Positions 36,980 to 45,602 of a DNA stretch of 64,000 bases are shown piece after piece. The DNA is from Exiguobacterium sp. (GTDB lineage: Bacteria > Bacillota > Bacilli > Exiguobacteriales > Exiguobacteriaceae). The stretch's first letter is position 1, and every line of letters starts with the position of its first letter. The notes under the pieces were generated by a model, which was given only the letters and a program-made list of their open reading frames with translations, did not search any database and was not told where the DNA came from. The DNA lies in assembly GCF_020832205.1 (NCBI RefSeq), contig NZ_JAFIFD010000003.1:62001-126000 (forward strand), in the 5' to 3' direction. Made by a program: the position numbers and the translations under genes.

Positions 36980-37075
36980 GGCGCCGGAGACTCCTGAGGG
37001 ATCCAGCGAGCAAAGGGAGACCCAGCAGCGTATAGCGATGCGGCTCCTGCTCGCCCCTAGGAAAGCGGAGGCGCC
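36980..37075. repeat. structured interspersed repeat, copy B
   Basis: A 96-bp imperfect hairpin related to copy A at 17132. Outer arms GGCGCC/GGCGCC, then GCGAGCA/TGCTCGC and GGAG/CTCC, with the conserved blocks GACTCCTG, GAGACCCAGCAGCG, GCGATGCGGCTC and AGGAAAGCGG. Flanking CATCC (36972-36976) and GGATG (37080-37084) extend the pairing. The stem GCGAGCA/TGCTCGC replaces GCGGGCA/TGCCCGC of copy A, a compensatory change. The rest of 36806-37115 holds no gene I can support. Confidence 0.8.
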
Positions 37076-37112
37076 AAAAGGATGGGCGTGAGCATTTTGT
37101 TCGTCAATAAGC

Positions 37113-37138
37113 AACCAGCCGGTCCAACACCGGCTTAC
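37113..37138 (-). terminator. terminator of the esterase gene
   Basis: AGCCGGT/ACCGGCT stem with a CCAAC loop directly downstream of the minus-strand esterase stop; the tail on the minus strand is GGTTGCTT. Confidence 0.6.
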
Positions 37139-37140
37139 TT

Positions 37141-37926
37141 TCATAAGTCTTCACTGAACAAGTATGACACGACCATCGGGAAACGCTCGCGCCAGGCGAT
37201 TTCATTGTGCACGCCTTCTTCGATCACTTCGAAACGGAGGTGTTCGACTTTGTCGCGGAGCAAGGCGTAGACACGCTCGCTCGACTCCAAGTACATCTCG
37301 TTCGTCGGTCCGTCCGCCGTCGGCTGTTCGACTTCTTTGCGGCCGACGTCCATATACAACCGTTCGACGCCTTTCATGTCGTTAGCCTCAATCAACTGCT
37401 CGAGCTCGGTCTGGTTGAACCAAAACGCCGAGGAGAGCGAGGCGACGCGGGTGAAGACGTCCGGATAGACGCAAGCGGCGTAAATCGAGATCAATCCGCC
37501 CATCGAGCTGCCCATCATCCCGGTCTCGTCCGGCTTCGTCCGATAGTTGGCATCGATTATCGGTTTCAACTCTTGGGCGATATATTCGATATAGGCCGAA
37601 CCTTGGCCGCCGAGAGTCACGTCTTGCCCGAGCAGGCTCTCACCGATGTACGGGTTCTCCCACGGGCCATACTCGTCGAGCCGCATCTCGCCTGGGGCAC
37701 TGTCGATGGCGACGACGATCAAGTCGCGCTTCGAGGCGGCTAAGTAATCGCCGACGCGCCAGCTCATCTTATAGCTCGCATCTTCATCTTGGAACACGTT
37801 TTGCCCGTCGTGCATGTAGAGCACCGGGTAGCGCTTGTCTGTCAGCTCGTAGTCGTCCGGCGTATAAATTCGAATCACTCGCTCGCGCTCGAACGGGGTG
37901 ATCGTCACTTGTCTCGTCTCAATCAT
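37141..37926 (-). CDS. alpha/beta-hydrolase, putative esterase (esterase D / PF00756 type)
   Basis: 261-residue cytoplasmic serine hydrolase. Nucleophile elbow GSSMGG (about residue 130), the PVLYMHDGQNVF segment near the N-terminus as in YbbA/BesA-like esterases, an acid in the VGRKE region and the catalytic His in GVHNEIAWRER. Relatives hydrolyse siderophore esters or acyl esters; the substrate is not evident here and no siderophore genes are nearby. ATG 37926 follows GAGGAGG; a 27-codon in-frame extension upstream is rejected. Monocistronic. Confidence 0.88.
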   Translation of the reverse strand: MIETRQVTITPFERERVIRIYTPDDYELTDKRYPVLYMHDGQNVFQDEDASYKMSWRVGDYLAASKRDLIVVAIDSAPGEMRLDEYGPWENPYIGESLLGQDVTLGGQGSAYIEYIAQELKPIIDANYRTKPDETGMMGSSMGGLISIYAACVYPDVFTRVASLSSAFWFNQTELEQLIEANDMKGVERLYMDVGRKEVEQPTADGPTNEMYLESSERVYALLRDKVEHLRFEVIEEGVHNEIAWRERFPMVVSYLFSEDL

Positions 37927-38056
37927 AAGGATCCTCCTCAAATGTTCTTCTTCCATACCATACCCAACTTTGCACGTGATTAAGACGATACCCAAAAAAA
38001 CGAGCATATGGTACGATGGGGGTGTTGATTTTTAGACATTCAGAGGGGGTTTCAAC

Positions 38057-39310
38057 ATGGTAAACACGACGAAGTTGAAAGTGCAGGATGCGGAATTGTT
38101 TGAAGCGATGCAACATGAGCTCGGTCGTCAACGGGAGAATATCGAACTCATCGCCTCGGAGAACTTTGTCTCAGAAGCGGTCATGGAAGCGCAAGGCGGC
38201 GTGCTGACGAACAAGTACGCGGAAGGTTATCCGGGCCGTCGTTACTACGGCGGTTGCGAGTTTGTCGATGTGGCTGAGAACTTGGCGCGCGACCGCGCGA
38301 AAGAGCTGTTCGGTGCAGAACATGCTAACGTCCAACCACACTCGGGCGCGCAAGCGAACATGGCCGTCTACTTCACGGTACTTGAAGCAGGCGACACGGT
38401 GCTCGGGATGAACTTGTCGCACGGCGGTCATTTGACGCACGGAAGTCCGGTCAACTTCTCGGGCGTGCAATACAACTTCGTCGAGTACGGTGTGGACAAA
38501 GATACAGAACACATCGACTATGATGTCGTCGCCGCCCTCGCGAAAGAACATCAGCCAAAACTGATCGTCGCCGGTGCATCTGCGTACCCGCGCACAATCG
38601 ATTTTGCCAAGTTCCGTGAGATCGCTGACAGCGTCGGTGCCTACCTCATGGTCGACATGGCCCACATCGCCGGACTCGTCGCGGCCGGTCTTCATCCGAA
38701 CCCGGTCGAGCATGCGCACTTCGTGACGACGACGACGCACAAGACGCTTCGCGGACCGCGCGGGGGGATGATCCTTTGTAAAGAAGAGTTCGCCAAGGCG
38801 ATCGACAAGTCGATCTTCCCGGGCATTCAAGGCGGTCCGCTCATGCACGTCATCGCCGCGAAAGCGGTGGCGTTCGGTGAAGCGCTCCAACCTGAATTCA
38901 AAGACTATCAAGCCCAAGTCATCAAAAACGCACAGGCGCTCGCGAAAGGTCTTGAAGAAGAAGGGCTCCGCATCGTATCGGGCGGTACGGACAACCATCT
39001 GCTTCTCGTCGACCTCCGTGGTATCGACATTACCGGAAAAGCGGCCGAACATGCACTCGATGAGGCTGGCATCACCGTGAACAAGAACACGATCCCGTTC
39101 GACCCGGCATCTCCGTTCGTCACGAGCGGAATTCGTCTCGGGACGGCGGCGATGACGACACGCGGCTTCAAAGAAGACGATATGGGCGAAGTCGCTCGTT
39201 TGATCGGCCGTGTCTTGACGAACCATGAAGATGAGGCAGTGCTTGCCGAAGCGCACGAAGCCGTGCGCAACTTGACGGCGAAGTTTCCGCTCTACCCTGA
39301 ACGAGGCTGA
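38057..39310 (+). CDS. glyA: serine hydroxymethyltransferase
   Basis: PLP enzyme interconverting serine and glycine with tetrahydrofolate, the main source of one-carbon units. 417 residues. [11 protein letters not shown] near the N-terminus, [15 protein letters not shown], and the PLP lysine Lys229 in [14 protein letters not shown] are diagnostic. ATG 38057 follows AGAGGGGG. Position upstream of upp and the atp operon matches B. subtilis. I see no PurR box in the short upstream region. Confidence 0.97.
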   Translation: MVNTTKLKVQDAELFEAMQHELGRQRENIELIASENFVSEAVMEAQGGVLTNKYAEGYPGRRYYGGCEFVDVAENLARDRAKELFGAEHANVQPHSGAQANMAVYFTVLEAGDTVLGMNLSHGGHLTHGSPVNFSGVQYNFVEYGVDKDTEHIDYDVVAALAKEHQPKLIVAGASAYPRTIDFAKFREIADSVGAYLMVDMAHIAGLVAAGLHPNPVEHAHFVTTTTHKTLRGPRGGMILCKEEFAKAIDKSIFPGIQGGPLMHVIAAKAVAFGEALQPEFKDYQAQVIKNAQALAKGLEEEGLRIVSGGTDNHLLLVDLRGIDITGKAAEHALDEAGITVNKNTIPFDPASPFVTSGIRLGTAAMTTRGFKEDDMGEVARLIGRVLTNHEDEAVLAEAHEAVRNLTAKFPLYPERG

Positions 39311-39313
39311 CGA

Positions 39314-40252
39314 ATGGACGTACGGACACTCGCAGACCGAGAACTGACGGAACTGCCGCTCATCGACATGACGGAATGGCTCGTAAGGAAAGGCGAGCAC
39401 GACCCGACGTTTCGGCTCGTCGCCAATGAGTTCGGCGTCGTGATGACACTCCTCGACCACGGCTATTACAGCGAAGCGAGTGAGCGGATCGTCCCGCTTC
39501 TCGGGATGAAAGTGCCCGCGGCATTTCATCGGCTCGGGCTCGCGCTCGAAGTGAAAGCGAACGGAAAGAAGGCGGCCAAGCGCCGCTTTCGTTCGTTCTC
39601 ATCGGCCGTCGTGAACCACGCGGACTTATCGGATTGGCGTTCTGCCTTCAAGTGGGACATGAAATGGTTCGGGCTCCCGGCTGTCGTCGCGCTCGCGCTT
39701 GCCGCCTTGGTCTTTTGGCCGGAGGCATCGACACCGCCGGCCGCTCCCGTGACGGAAACTCCGGAAGTCGTGACCGTGACCGAAGAGGAGGCGCTCGCGA
39801 AACGGCTCGAAGAACTCGAGCAAGAAGTCGCGCGTCTTGAACAAGAGAACGAGGCGCTCCAAGCCGAAGACCCGGCGACGGAAGAGACCGCCCCGGCGGA
39901 AGCGGCCCAGGCAGAGGTCCCGCTCGCCGAAGTCGAGTCGCTCGTGTCGGATAAACGGTACGAGGAAGCGGACGCACTTCTCGTCGGCAAAGCGAAAGCC
40001 GGACAAGAGCAGGCGGTCGGTTTTTATCGGTTGCTCGTCGACAACAAGTTGGAGAAAGCCGACATTTCGGACTATGCCGCCTACATCGAGGCGTACCCGG
40101 AATCAGGCTACAAAGCAGACGTCTTATGGATGAAAGGCATTGCCGAGAAAAAACAAGGGGATGCCGCGTACCGGACGACACTCGCCGAGGTCGCGGCGAT
40201 GGAAGGGACGTATTGGGCCCCGATCGCCGAATCGGTGTTGAAACAAGACTGA
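39314..40252 (+). CDS. hypothetical membrane protein with coiled coil and TPR-like tail
   Basis: 312 residues. The first 115 are soluble and helical, one membrane helix follows at about 119-137, then a Pro/Thr/Glu stretch, a coiled coil (about 155-185, Leu/Glu heptads), and a helical C-terminus of TPR appearance (VSDKRYEEADALLVGKAKAG, YIEAYPESGYKADVLWMKGIAE). The gene starts 4 bases after the glyA stop, so it shares that transcript, but nothing suggests a link to folate metabolism. No family recognised. Confidence 0.7.
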   Translation: MDVRTLADRELTELPLIDMTEWLVRKGEHDPTFRLVANEFGVVMTLLDHGYYSEASERIVPLLGMKVPAAFHRLGLALEVKANGKKAAKRRFRSFSSAVVNHADLSDWRSAFKWDMKWFGLPAVVALALAALVFWPEASTPPAAPVTETPEVVTVTEEEALAKRLEELEQEVARLEQENEALQAEDPATEETAPAEAAQAEVPLAEVESLVSDKRYEEADALLVGKAKAGQEQAVGFYRLLVDNKLEKADISDYAAYIEAYPESGYKADVLWMKGIAEKKQGDAAYRTTLAEVAAMEGTYWAPIAESVLKQD

Positions 40253-40279
40253 GGTTGCAGCCTGTGCTGCAGCCTTTTT
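40253..40279 (+). terminator. terminator of the glyA transcript
   Basis: GGTTGCAGC/GCTGCAGCC stem with a CTGT loop and a T run. Confidence 0.85.
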
Positions 40280-40359
40280 CTCATCAAATTCTAATGCAAT
40301 TCACCCGTCCCTCTCAGCTTGACCTCGTATAGTGAAGAAAAAAGAGAGGGAGAGATTAG

Positions 40360-40629
40360 ATGCAGCGCAGTAGAAGAGGTGGAATCAATCGGTTCGTCAA
40401 ACGATTCATGATGACGATACTGGCCGTGATGTTCATGGCGGCCGGGGTCGCCGGATTTTTTATGTTTACGATGAGCGGTAACGAATGGCTCGAGCAACTG
40501 TTGTCATACGGCAACGAGTTGTCGTTCCGAGCTGAAGGGCTCGATTTGCGATTCGAACAGTGGACTGACTCGCTTGAGACGCGTTTCGAGCAGATGATCC
40601 CGGAGACGGTCCGTCCGTTTTTTGACTGA
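40360..40629 (+). CDS. small membrane protein upstream of a two-component system
   Basis: 89 residues: a basic N-terminus, one membrane helix (about 16-40), and an amphipathic extracytoplasmic tail. ATG 40360 follows GAGAGGGAGAG. It lies 70 bases upstream of the response regulator in the same direction, with a possible attenuator in the gap, so it may be a sensor accessory or simply the first gene of the unit. No family recognised. Confidence 0.65.
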   Translation: MQRSRRGGINRFVKRFMMTILAVMFMAAGVAGFFMFTMSGNEWLEQLLSYGNELSFRAEGLDLRFEQWTDSLETRFEQMIPETVRPFFD

Positions 40630-40630
40630 A

Positions 40631-40682
40631 CAGTCCGGGAACAGAATAAGGATGCGTCGGGCGGACTGCTCGGCGCTTTTTT
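40631..40682 (+). promoter_or_regulatory. attenuator-like hairpins before the response regulator
   Basis: GCGTCG (40654-40659) pairs with CGGCGC (40671-40676), followed by six Ts, forming a terminator. Its loop contains CGGACTG (40662-40668), which can pair with CAGTCCG (40631-40637) upstream. The two structures cannot easily coexist, so an alternative fold could prevent termination. A plain terminator after the small gene is the simpler reading. Confidence 0.45.
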
Positions 40683-40699
40683 CAGAAAGGATGAATGAG

Positions 40700-41377
40700 A
40701 TGCCAACGATTCTCGTCGTCGAAGACGATGCTAAAATTGCGAGACTGTTGCAACTAGAACTGATGCATGCCGGGTACGCGGTCGAGGTCGCTCACGACGG
40801 GCGCACGGGGCTCGAGCGGGCGCTCGGAGGAGGGATTGACCTGATGCTTCTCGACGTCATGTTGCCGCAGATGAGCGGCCTTGAAGTCGTGCGCCGCGTC
40901 AAAGAAGAACAACCGCTCTTACCTGTCCTCATGGTGACGGCGCGGGGGGACCGTTACGACAAAGTGAGCGGGCTCGACCTAGGGGCAGATGATTACATCA
41001 CGAAGCCGTTCGAAATGGAGGAACTGCTCGCGCGCATCCGTGCCTTTTTACGGATGCGGCAGCACGTCCAGACTGATACGAGTGAGCGGGTGTTGTCTTA
41101 CGAGGGCCTGACGGTCGATGTCCATCGTCATGAAGTGACGTGCGACGGAGAGACGGTCGAGTTGACCCGGCGTGAGTTCGATTTGCTCGTCTACTTCCTT
41201 GAACATCCTGAACGTGTCCTCACCCGGGACCAACTCGTCGAGCACGTCTGGGGTTTTGATTATTATGGAGATACGAACGTCGTCGACGTGTATGTGCGTT
41301 ACGTCCGGAAGAAGCTTGGCGGCAATTGGATCCAGACGGTACGGGGCGTCGGGTATATGTTGAAGCGCGGTGAGTAA
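40700..41377 (+). CDS. OmpR-family response regulator
   Basis: 225 residues: receiver domain with Asp pair VVEDD, phosphorylation site Asp52 (LLDVMLPQMSG), and Lys in TKPFEMEELLARIRAFLR; then a winged-helix DNA-binding domain (about 125-225) with LTRREFDLLVYFLEHPERVLTRDQL and VRGVGYMLK at the end. It resembles ArlR/YkoG-type regulators. ATG 40700 is preferred because the AGAAAGG at 40684 is too close to the alternative ATG at 40691. It is coupled to the kinase gene, which starts 1 base after its stop. Confidence 0.93.
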   Translation: MPTILVVEDDAKIARLLQLELMHAGYAVEVAHDGRTGLERALGGGIDLMLLDVMLPQMSGLEVVRRVKEEQPLLPVLMVTARGDRYDKVSGLDLGADDYITKPFEMEELLARIRAFLRMRQHVQTDTSERVLSYEGLTVDVHRHEVTCDGETVELTRREFDLLVYFLEHPERVLTRDQLVEHVWGFDYYGDTNVVDVYVRYVRKKLGGNWIQTVRGVGYMLKRGE

Positions 41378-41378
41378 C

Positions 41379-42617
41379 ATGAAGCTACGGACAAAAATCG
41401 CTCTCGCAATGACCGGCTTCATGCTGTTCCTCCTCATCACGTCGTTCGGCGTCGCCTGGCTCGTTTCCCGTCATCAAATCATCGACTCGCGCTATGACGT
41501 GCTTCGTCAAGCGCTCAGTCTGCTCGAAGAAGATGAGCGGAACCGGGATGCCGTCGTCTCGCTCCATGAGGACAGTGTCGTGCTCGAACGGCAAGCGAAC
41601 GACGAATGGGCCGTCATCGGCGGCGCAGCCGGAGACGGACTGCGGTTCCCTGTCAATTATGGCGAACCGGCGCTCATCGGTGATTGGTTCGTCATCGCGA
41701 CATCGAATGGGCTCGCCTATGGGTTCGAGGACGCGGCCGTGAGCGAGACGCTCAGGACGCTCGCGACGATTCTGTTGATCATTTTCATGATCGCCGTGGC
41801 GATGACGTTCGTCGGCAGCCTGTGGATTGTAAGGCAAGGGTTGGCCCCGCTACGAAACCTTGAAACGACGATGCAACGGATCACCGCCTCCGGGACGCTC
41901 GAGACGATTGAAGTCGGCGAGCGTAACGATGAAGTGGCGACGCTCGCGACCGGGTTCAACCAGATGATCGCACGTGTCGAAGGGTCGATGGATCAACAGC
42001 GCCGTTTCGTCGCCGATGTTTCACATGAATTGAAGACGCCACTCACCGTCATCGAGGGCTATGCGAAGTTGTTGCGGCGATGGGGACAAAGCGACCCGGC
42101 CGTTCGCGACGAGGCGATCGATCATATTTTGACCGAGTCTCGTCAAATGCGTGAAGAGTTGATCGAGCCGATGCTCGAGCTGAGCCGGTTCACGGCACTA
42201 GAGGACGTGGAGTCAGAAGAAATCGACTTACTCGAACTCGGGGGTTATTTGACCGAGCGCTTCGAACGGTCCCACGGGAAGCACGTCCCGATCGAGGCGA
42301 CCGGAACGTGGGTCGGACATCGTGATTCATTGCAGCGGTTGCTCGTCATCTTCATCGACAACAGTTTGAAGTATGCCACCGACACGCGTGTGACGCTGAC
42401 GCCGAACCGAATCGAAGTGCGGGACCACGGCCCGACACTCGATGAAGAAGAGCGAGCGCGTCTGTTCGACCGTTTTTATCGGCTCGACGAGGCACGGGAC
42501 CGGAGCGGTCTCGGTCTCGGTCTCGCCATCGCCAAAGAAGTCGCTGATTTGAATGGCTGGTCGGTCGGCAGTTATGCGAACGCTCCGACCGGCAGCGTCT
42601 TTTATGTCACGAAATGA
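41379..42617 (+). CDS. sensor histidine kinase
   Basis: 412 residues: membrane helix 1 (about 8-30), an extracellular sensor segment of about 100 residues, membrane helix 2 (about 130-152), HAMP (about 153-205), HisKA with phospho-accepting His in DVSHELKTPLTVIEGYAKLL, and a HATPase domain with N box FIDNSLKYA, G1 VRDHGP and G2 RSGLGLGLAIAKEV. It pairs with the preceding regulator. ATG 41379 is preferred over GTG 41370. The signal is unknown; the next gene, an envelope protein, is a plausible target. Confidence 0.93.
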   Translation: MKLRTKIALAMTGFMLFLLITSFGVAWLVSRHQIIDSRYDVLRQALSLLEEDERNRDAVVSLHEDSVVLERQANDEWAVIGGAAGDGLRFPVNYGEPALIGDWFVIATSNGLAYGFEDAAVSETLRTLATILLIIFMIAVAMTFVGSLWIVRQGLAPLRNLETTMQRITASGTLETIEVGERNDEVATLATGFNQMIARVEGSMDQQRRFVADVSHELKTPLTVIEGYAKLLRRWGQSDPAVRDEAIDHILTESRQMREELIEPMLELSRFTALEDVESEEIDLLELGGYLTERFERSHGKHVPIEATGTWVGHRDSLQRLLVIFIDNSLKYATDTRVTLTPNRIEVRDHGPTLDEEERARLFDRFYRLDEARDRSGLGLGLAIAKEVADLNGWSVGSYANAPTGSVFYVTK

Positions 42618-42734
42618 AAAACATTTCGCGAACTCTCATCATTTTCTAATCGAATCCTCGTGGTGCTCTAAGGTCGTCCGTCTATGATGAAGATGTAGAT
42701 CAGGAACACCACATGACACGAGGAGGAAAACATC

Positions 42735-43442
42735 ATGAAACTAATCGGATGGATTTTAGGGGTTGGCTTGGCGGTGCTGGCCGTCGCTGGCATCGGCTTG
42801 TATGTCGCGAACGACAAGACGGACACGGTCATCATCCCGCGGGCGATCGACAGTGCGAACAATGCAGGAAACGAGTCAGAGGATGCGCGGGATGACGTCC
42901 GTGAGGATGCCGAAGCCGCGAGCCAAGAAGCGGCCGCCTCGCAACAAGGACAGTCAGGATCGAGTGAGATCCCGATTCAATCGGTCGACGATGACGATGA
43001 CTATGAGTTGTACGGGACGCTTGTCGCTCTCACCGACCGTGAAGTGACGATCAGCTTCAGCGGCAAAGAGTCGACTTATCCGCTCGCCGCACGTCATGAA
43101 ATCGATGATGACACACCGAAAGCGGGCGATCGCGTCAAGTTGGAGTTCAACCGCAACAACGAAGTGAAAGAAGTGGATCGGGAGAACGATGATTTTGACA
43201 TCTACGGCTCGTTCGTCAGCCTGACGGATCGTGACGTGACAATCGAGCGTGAAGGCCAGACGCTCACGTTCCCGCTCGCAGCCCGCTATGAGCTTGACGA
43301 CGGGATGCCGAAAGCAGGAGATCGCGTCAAGCTCGAGTTGAACATGCAAGAGCAAGTCAAGGAAATCGAACGGGACGATGATCGTGATGACGACCGTGAT
43401 GACCGTGATGATGACGATGACGATGACCGCGATGACGATTGA
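42735..43442 (+). CDS. anchored envelope protein with two tandem beta-domains and an Asp/Arg tail
   Basis: 235 residues: an N-terminal membrane anchor (about 3-25), a low-complexity linker (30-80), then two copies of a 64-residue unit. Both run from an acidic start through YGTLVALTDREVTI / YGSFVSLTDRDVTI, YPLAARHEIDD / FPLAARYELDD and PKAGDRVKLE to EVKEVDRE / QVKEIERD. The last 20 residues are only Asp and Arg. The pattern suggests small beta-barrels, and the acidic tail could bind cations. ATG 42735 follows GAGGAGG. It lies 117 bases after the kinase gene and may be regulated by it. No named family recognised. Confidence 0.7.
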   Translation: MKLIGWILGVGLAVLAVAGIGLYVANDKTDTVIIPRAIDSANNAGNESEDARDDVREDAEAASQEAAASQQGQSGSSEIPIQSVDDDDDYELYGTLVALTDREVTISFSGKESTYPLAARHEIDDDTPKAGDRVKLEFNRNNEVKEVDRENDDFDIYGSFVSLTDRDVTIEREGQTLTFPLAARYELDDGMPKAGDRVKLELNMQEQVKEIERDDDRDDDRDDRDDDDDDDRDDD

Positions 43443-43448
43443 TTGAGA

Positions 43449-43473
43449 GGTGCCACAGCTGTGGCGCCTTTTT
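43449..43473 (+). terminator. terminator after the tandem-domain protein
   Basis: GGTGCCACAG/CTGTGGCGCC (perfect apart from one T-G pair; the apical bases must open), then five Ts. Confidence 0.83.
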
Positions 43474-43587
43474 GAATTCGTAACACTTCTGAAAACATAA
43501 TTGAAACACGTTGTATGATATGATGAATAAGGAATTTTTAGGGGGTCATATCCTAAACATGAAGGAACGGGGACGGAGGTGCCGGGG

Positions 43588-44805
43588 ATGCGGCCGTATT
43601 GTACAACTTTGCTCGCACTAGGCATTCTAAGCGGGTGCGGGGCAAAAGACATGAACGCGCTCGAAATGCGTCCGCTCGCGGCATCATCGCTCGAGCAAAT
43701 AAGCGGAATTGAATTACCATTGGAAATTAAACAACATATTCTTACATATTGCGAGAAACAACCGACAGACGTATTGCCGGCACGCCGGGCGAAATTGACG
43801 GAGGCGACGTTCGTCCATCCGGTATATGAGGAGCTCGGCGGCAAGACGGTCAGTTATTGGGCGAGCGGGGACAGCCGGTACGTCTCGTGCGCAAACAGCG
43901 ATGAGCAGTTCGTACGGACGTTCGAAGTCGAGCCGCTCGCAGTTCTTGAATCTGCGAGGGTCGGCGCGGCCGAGACCGAAGCGAGACGCGCCATGACGTT
44001 TGAATCCGAGTCCGACGTATCGTACATAAACGAGTTGTTCCATATCGACCCGATCCACGAGTCGGTCATCCCAGGGTCGATGTTCCGCTATGAGACACCT
44101 GAGAGCGGTTCGCTCTACGTCACGTATGAAGTTAAGCGGAACGGGCGGACGATGGACCGAATGATCGAGCCCGGGTTGTTCGTCTTTAATGGAGAGCGAA
44201 CGAGCGGGCACTCGTTCTTGACCCGCCTTGCCGACGGCCGTGTCTCACTCCAAATCGGGACGGACGTTCAACTCGAACGGAAAGTGTTGCCGGACATTTT
44301 TTCGGGGGAATACGTGCAGCTCGACTCTTCAGAGGAGATGATCGTCCTCGACGGGTCGAAGCGTCAGTTGATGAAGCGGGTCATCGTCTCCGATGATCCG
44401 ATCACAGACGTCGGGGACGAATCGTCGTTGACGTTATCCGAACGCTACGGCACGGTCATCGAAGTGTGGGGCAATGTCAGGTTGCCGCTGACGACGACGT
44501 TGATGATGCCGTCGCCGGCCAGCGATCGGATTCGGCTGGCGACGTATGAGCGGGACGGGGTGACGGGGCATCTGGACGGACCGAACACGCAAGCGCTGTT
44601 CGCCTTGCTGGCAGATGTGGAAGCGGGAAAACGGCCACGAGAAGCGATGTACCATGGGACGATCACGTTGTACGAACGACTGAGCGAGCAGACGTTGGAT
44701 GTATACGTGACGCCCGACAACAAGGACGTATGGATTGTCGATCTCGACTCGGGGCGTGAACACGTCCTCGACGCGGACCAGCTGAGTCAATTGGTTGGAA
44801 TTTAA
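43588..44805 (+). CDS. putative lipoprotein, hypothetical
   Basis: 405 residues. The short hydrophobic N-terminus ends in the lipobox LSGC (Cys at about 16), so lipid anchoring outside the membrane is expected. The rest is soluble and mixed alpha/beta; repeated segments of the form VxLxTTLMMPSP and LYERLSEQTLDVYVTPDNKDVWIVD hint at beta-rich domains. I recognise no family. ATG 43588 is chosen over GTG 43579 because GGACGGAGG gives 9-base spacing. Monocistronic between the envelope protein and upp. Confidence 0.7.
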   Translation: MRPYCTTLLALGILSGCGAKDMNALEMRPLAASSLEQISGIELPLEIKQHILTYCEKQPTDVLPARRAKLTEATFVHPVYEELGGKTVSYWASGDSRYVSCANSDEQFVRTFEVEPLAVLESARVGAAETEARRAMTFESESDVSYINELFHIDPIHESVIPGSMFRYETPESGSLYVTYEVKRNGRTMDRMIEPGLFVFNGERTSGHSFLTRLADGRVSLQIGTDVQLERKVLPDIFSGEYVQLDSSEEMIVLDGSKRQLMKRVIVSDDPITDVGDESSLTLSERYGTVIEVWGNVRLPLTTTLMMPSPASDRIRLATYERDGVTGHLDGPNTQALFALLADVEAGKRPREAMYHGTITLYERLSEQTLDVYVTPDNKDVWIVDLDSGREHVLDADQLSQLVGI

Positions 44806-44917
44806 AATGAGCCCTTGGGGTTTCGTCTGACCTCTTGGAAAACAGAAGTTGACCCTACCTTTCTCAGAAGAGTTAGGGTACAATGCTCAAGAGAGATTGA
44901 GAGAGGAGTGAAGCATG

Positions 44918-45547
44918 ATGGGAAAAGTACACGTTTATGACCACCCATTGATTCAGCACAAGATGACGATTATGCGCAAAGCAGAGACGGGGACGAAGCA
45001 GTTCCGCGAACTCGTTGACGAGGTTTCGTCGCTCATGGCATATGAAATTACACGCGACCTTCCACTTACTGACGTGGAGATCGAGACACCGGTCTCGGTA
45101 TCGACACAGAAGATGATCGCCGGCAAGAAATTGGGAATCGTCCCAATTTTACGGGCGGGCCTCGGCATGGTGGATGGCTTCCTCAAAATGATGCCGAACG
45201 TTAAAGTCGGTCACATCGGTTTATACCGTGACCCAGTGACGCTCGAGCCGCACGAATACTATCTCAAGTTGCCGACGGACATCACGGAACGTGACTTCAT
45301 CGTCGTCGACCCGATGCTTGCGACAGGCGGTTCAGCGGCCGATGCGATCGCAGCGCTCAAAAAGCACGGCGCGAAGTCGATTAAGCTCGCTTGCCTCTGT
45401 GCAGCGCCTGAAGGCGTCGAGCGTGTTCAAAACGAACACCCGGACGTCGAGATTTATCTCGCCGCACTCGATGAGAAGTTGAACGACCACGGCTACATCG
45501 TCCCTGGTATGGGTGACGCAGGTGACCGTTTGTTCGGAACGAAATAA
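44918..45547 (+). CDS. upp: uracil phosphoribosyltransferase
   Basis: Pyrimidine salvage enzyme making UMP from uracil and PRPP, 209 residues. The PRPP loop is [15 protein letters not shown], and the uracil site lies in the C-terminal [12 protein letters not shown]. Two tandem ATGs occur at 44915 and 44918. The second is preferred because the AGGAG at 44904 is then 9 bases away and the product starts MGKV like B. subtilis Upp. Position directly before the region leading to atp matches Bacillus, although here 9 kb of other genes have been inserted. Confidence 0.96.
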   Translation: MGKVHVYDHPLIQHKMTIMRKAETGTKQFRELVDEVSSLMAYEITRDLPLTDVEIETPVSVSTQKMIAGKKLGIVPILRAGLGMVDGFLKMMPNVKVGHIGLYRDPVTLEPHEYYLKLPTDITERDFIVVDPMLATGGSAADAIAALKKHGAKSIKLACLCAAPEGVERVQNEHPDVEIYLAALDEKLNDHGYIVPGMGDAGDRLFGTK

Positions 45548-45548
45548 G

Positions 45549-45602
45549 CAAAAAAAGGACGAACCAAATCGCAACACGCGATTTTCGGTTCGTCCTTTTT
45601 TT
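45549..45602. terminator. bidirectional terminator between upp and the compatible-solute transporter
   Basis: AAAAAAAGGACGAACC...GGTTCGTCCTTTTTTTT with an inner AAATCGC/GCGATTT stem; works in both directions. Confidence 0.92.

Noticed and set aside
38171-39529. A 452-codon open frame on the minus strand opposite glyA
   Set aside because: It lies wholly antisense to glyA and its neighbour, is His/Arg-rich in the way of a shadow frame, and lacks family motifs; GC-rich codon bias keeps the frame open.
43376-43440. Short GAT/GAC/CGT repeats as a CRISPR-like or tandem-repeat locus
   Set aside because: The repeat is in frame and codes the Asp/Arg tail of the envelope protein; there are no spacers.
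44848-44877. ACCCTA/TAGGGT inverted repeat upstream of upp as a possible operator
   Set aside because: Only 6-bp arms around a 14-base or longer spacer near a TACAAT hexamer; too weak to separate from chance and no matching regulator motif known to me.
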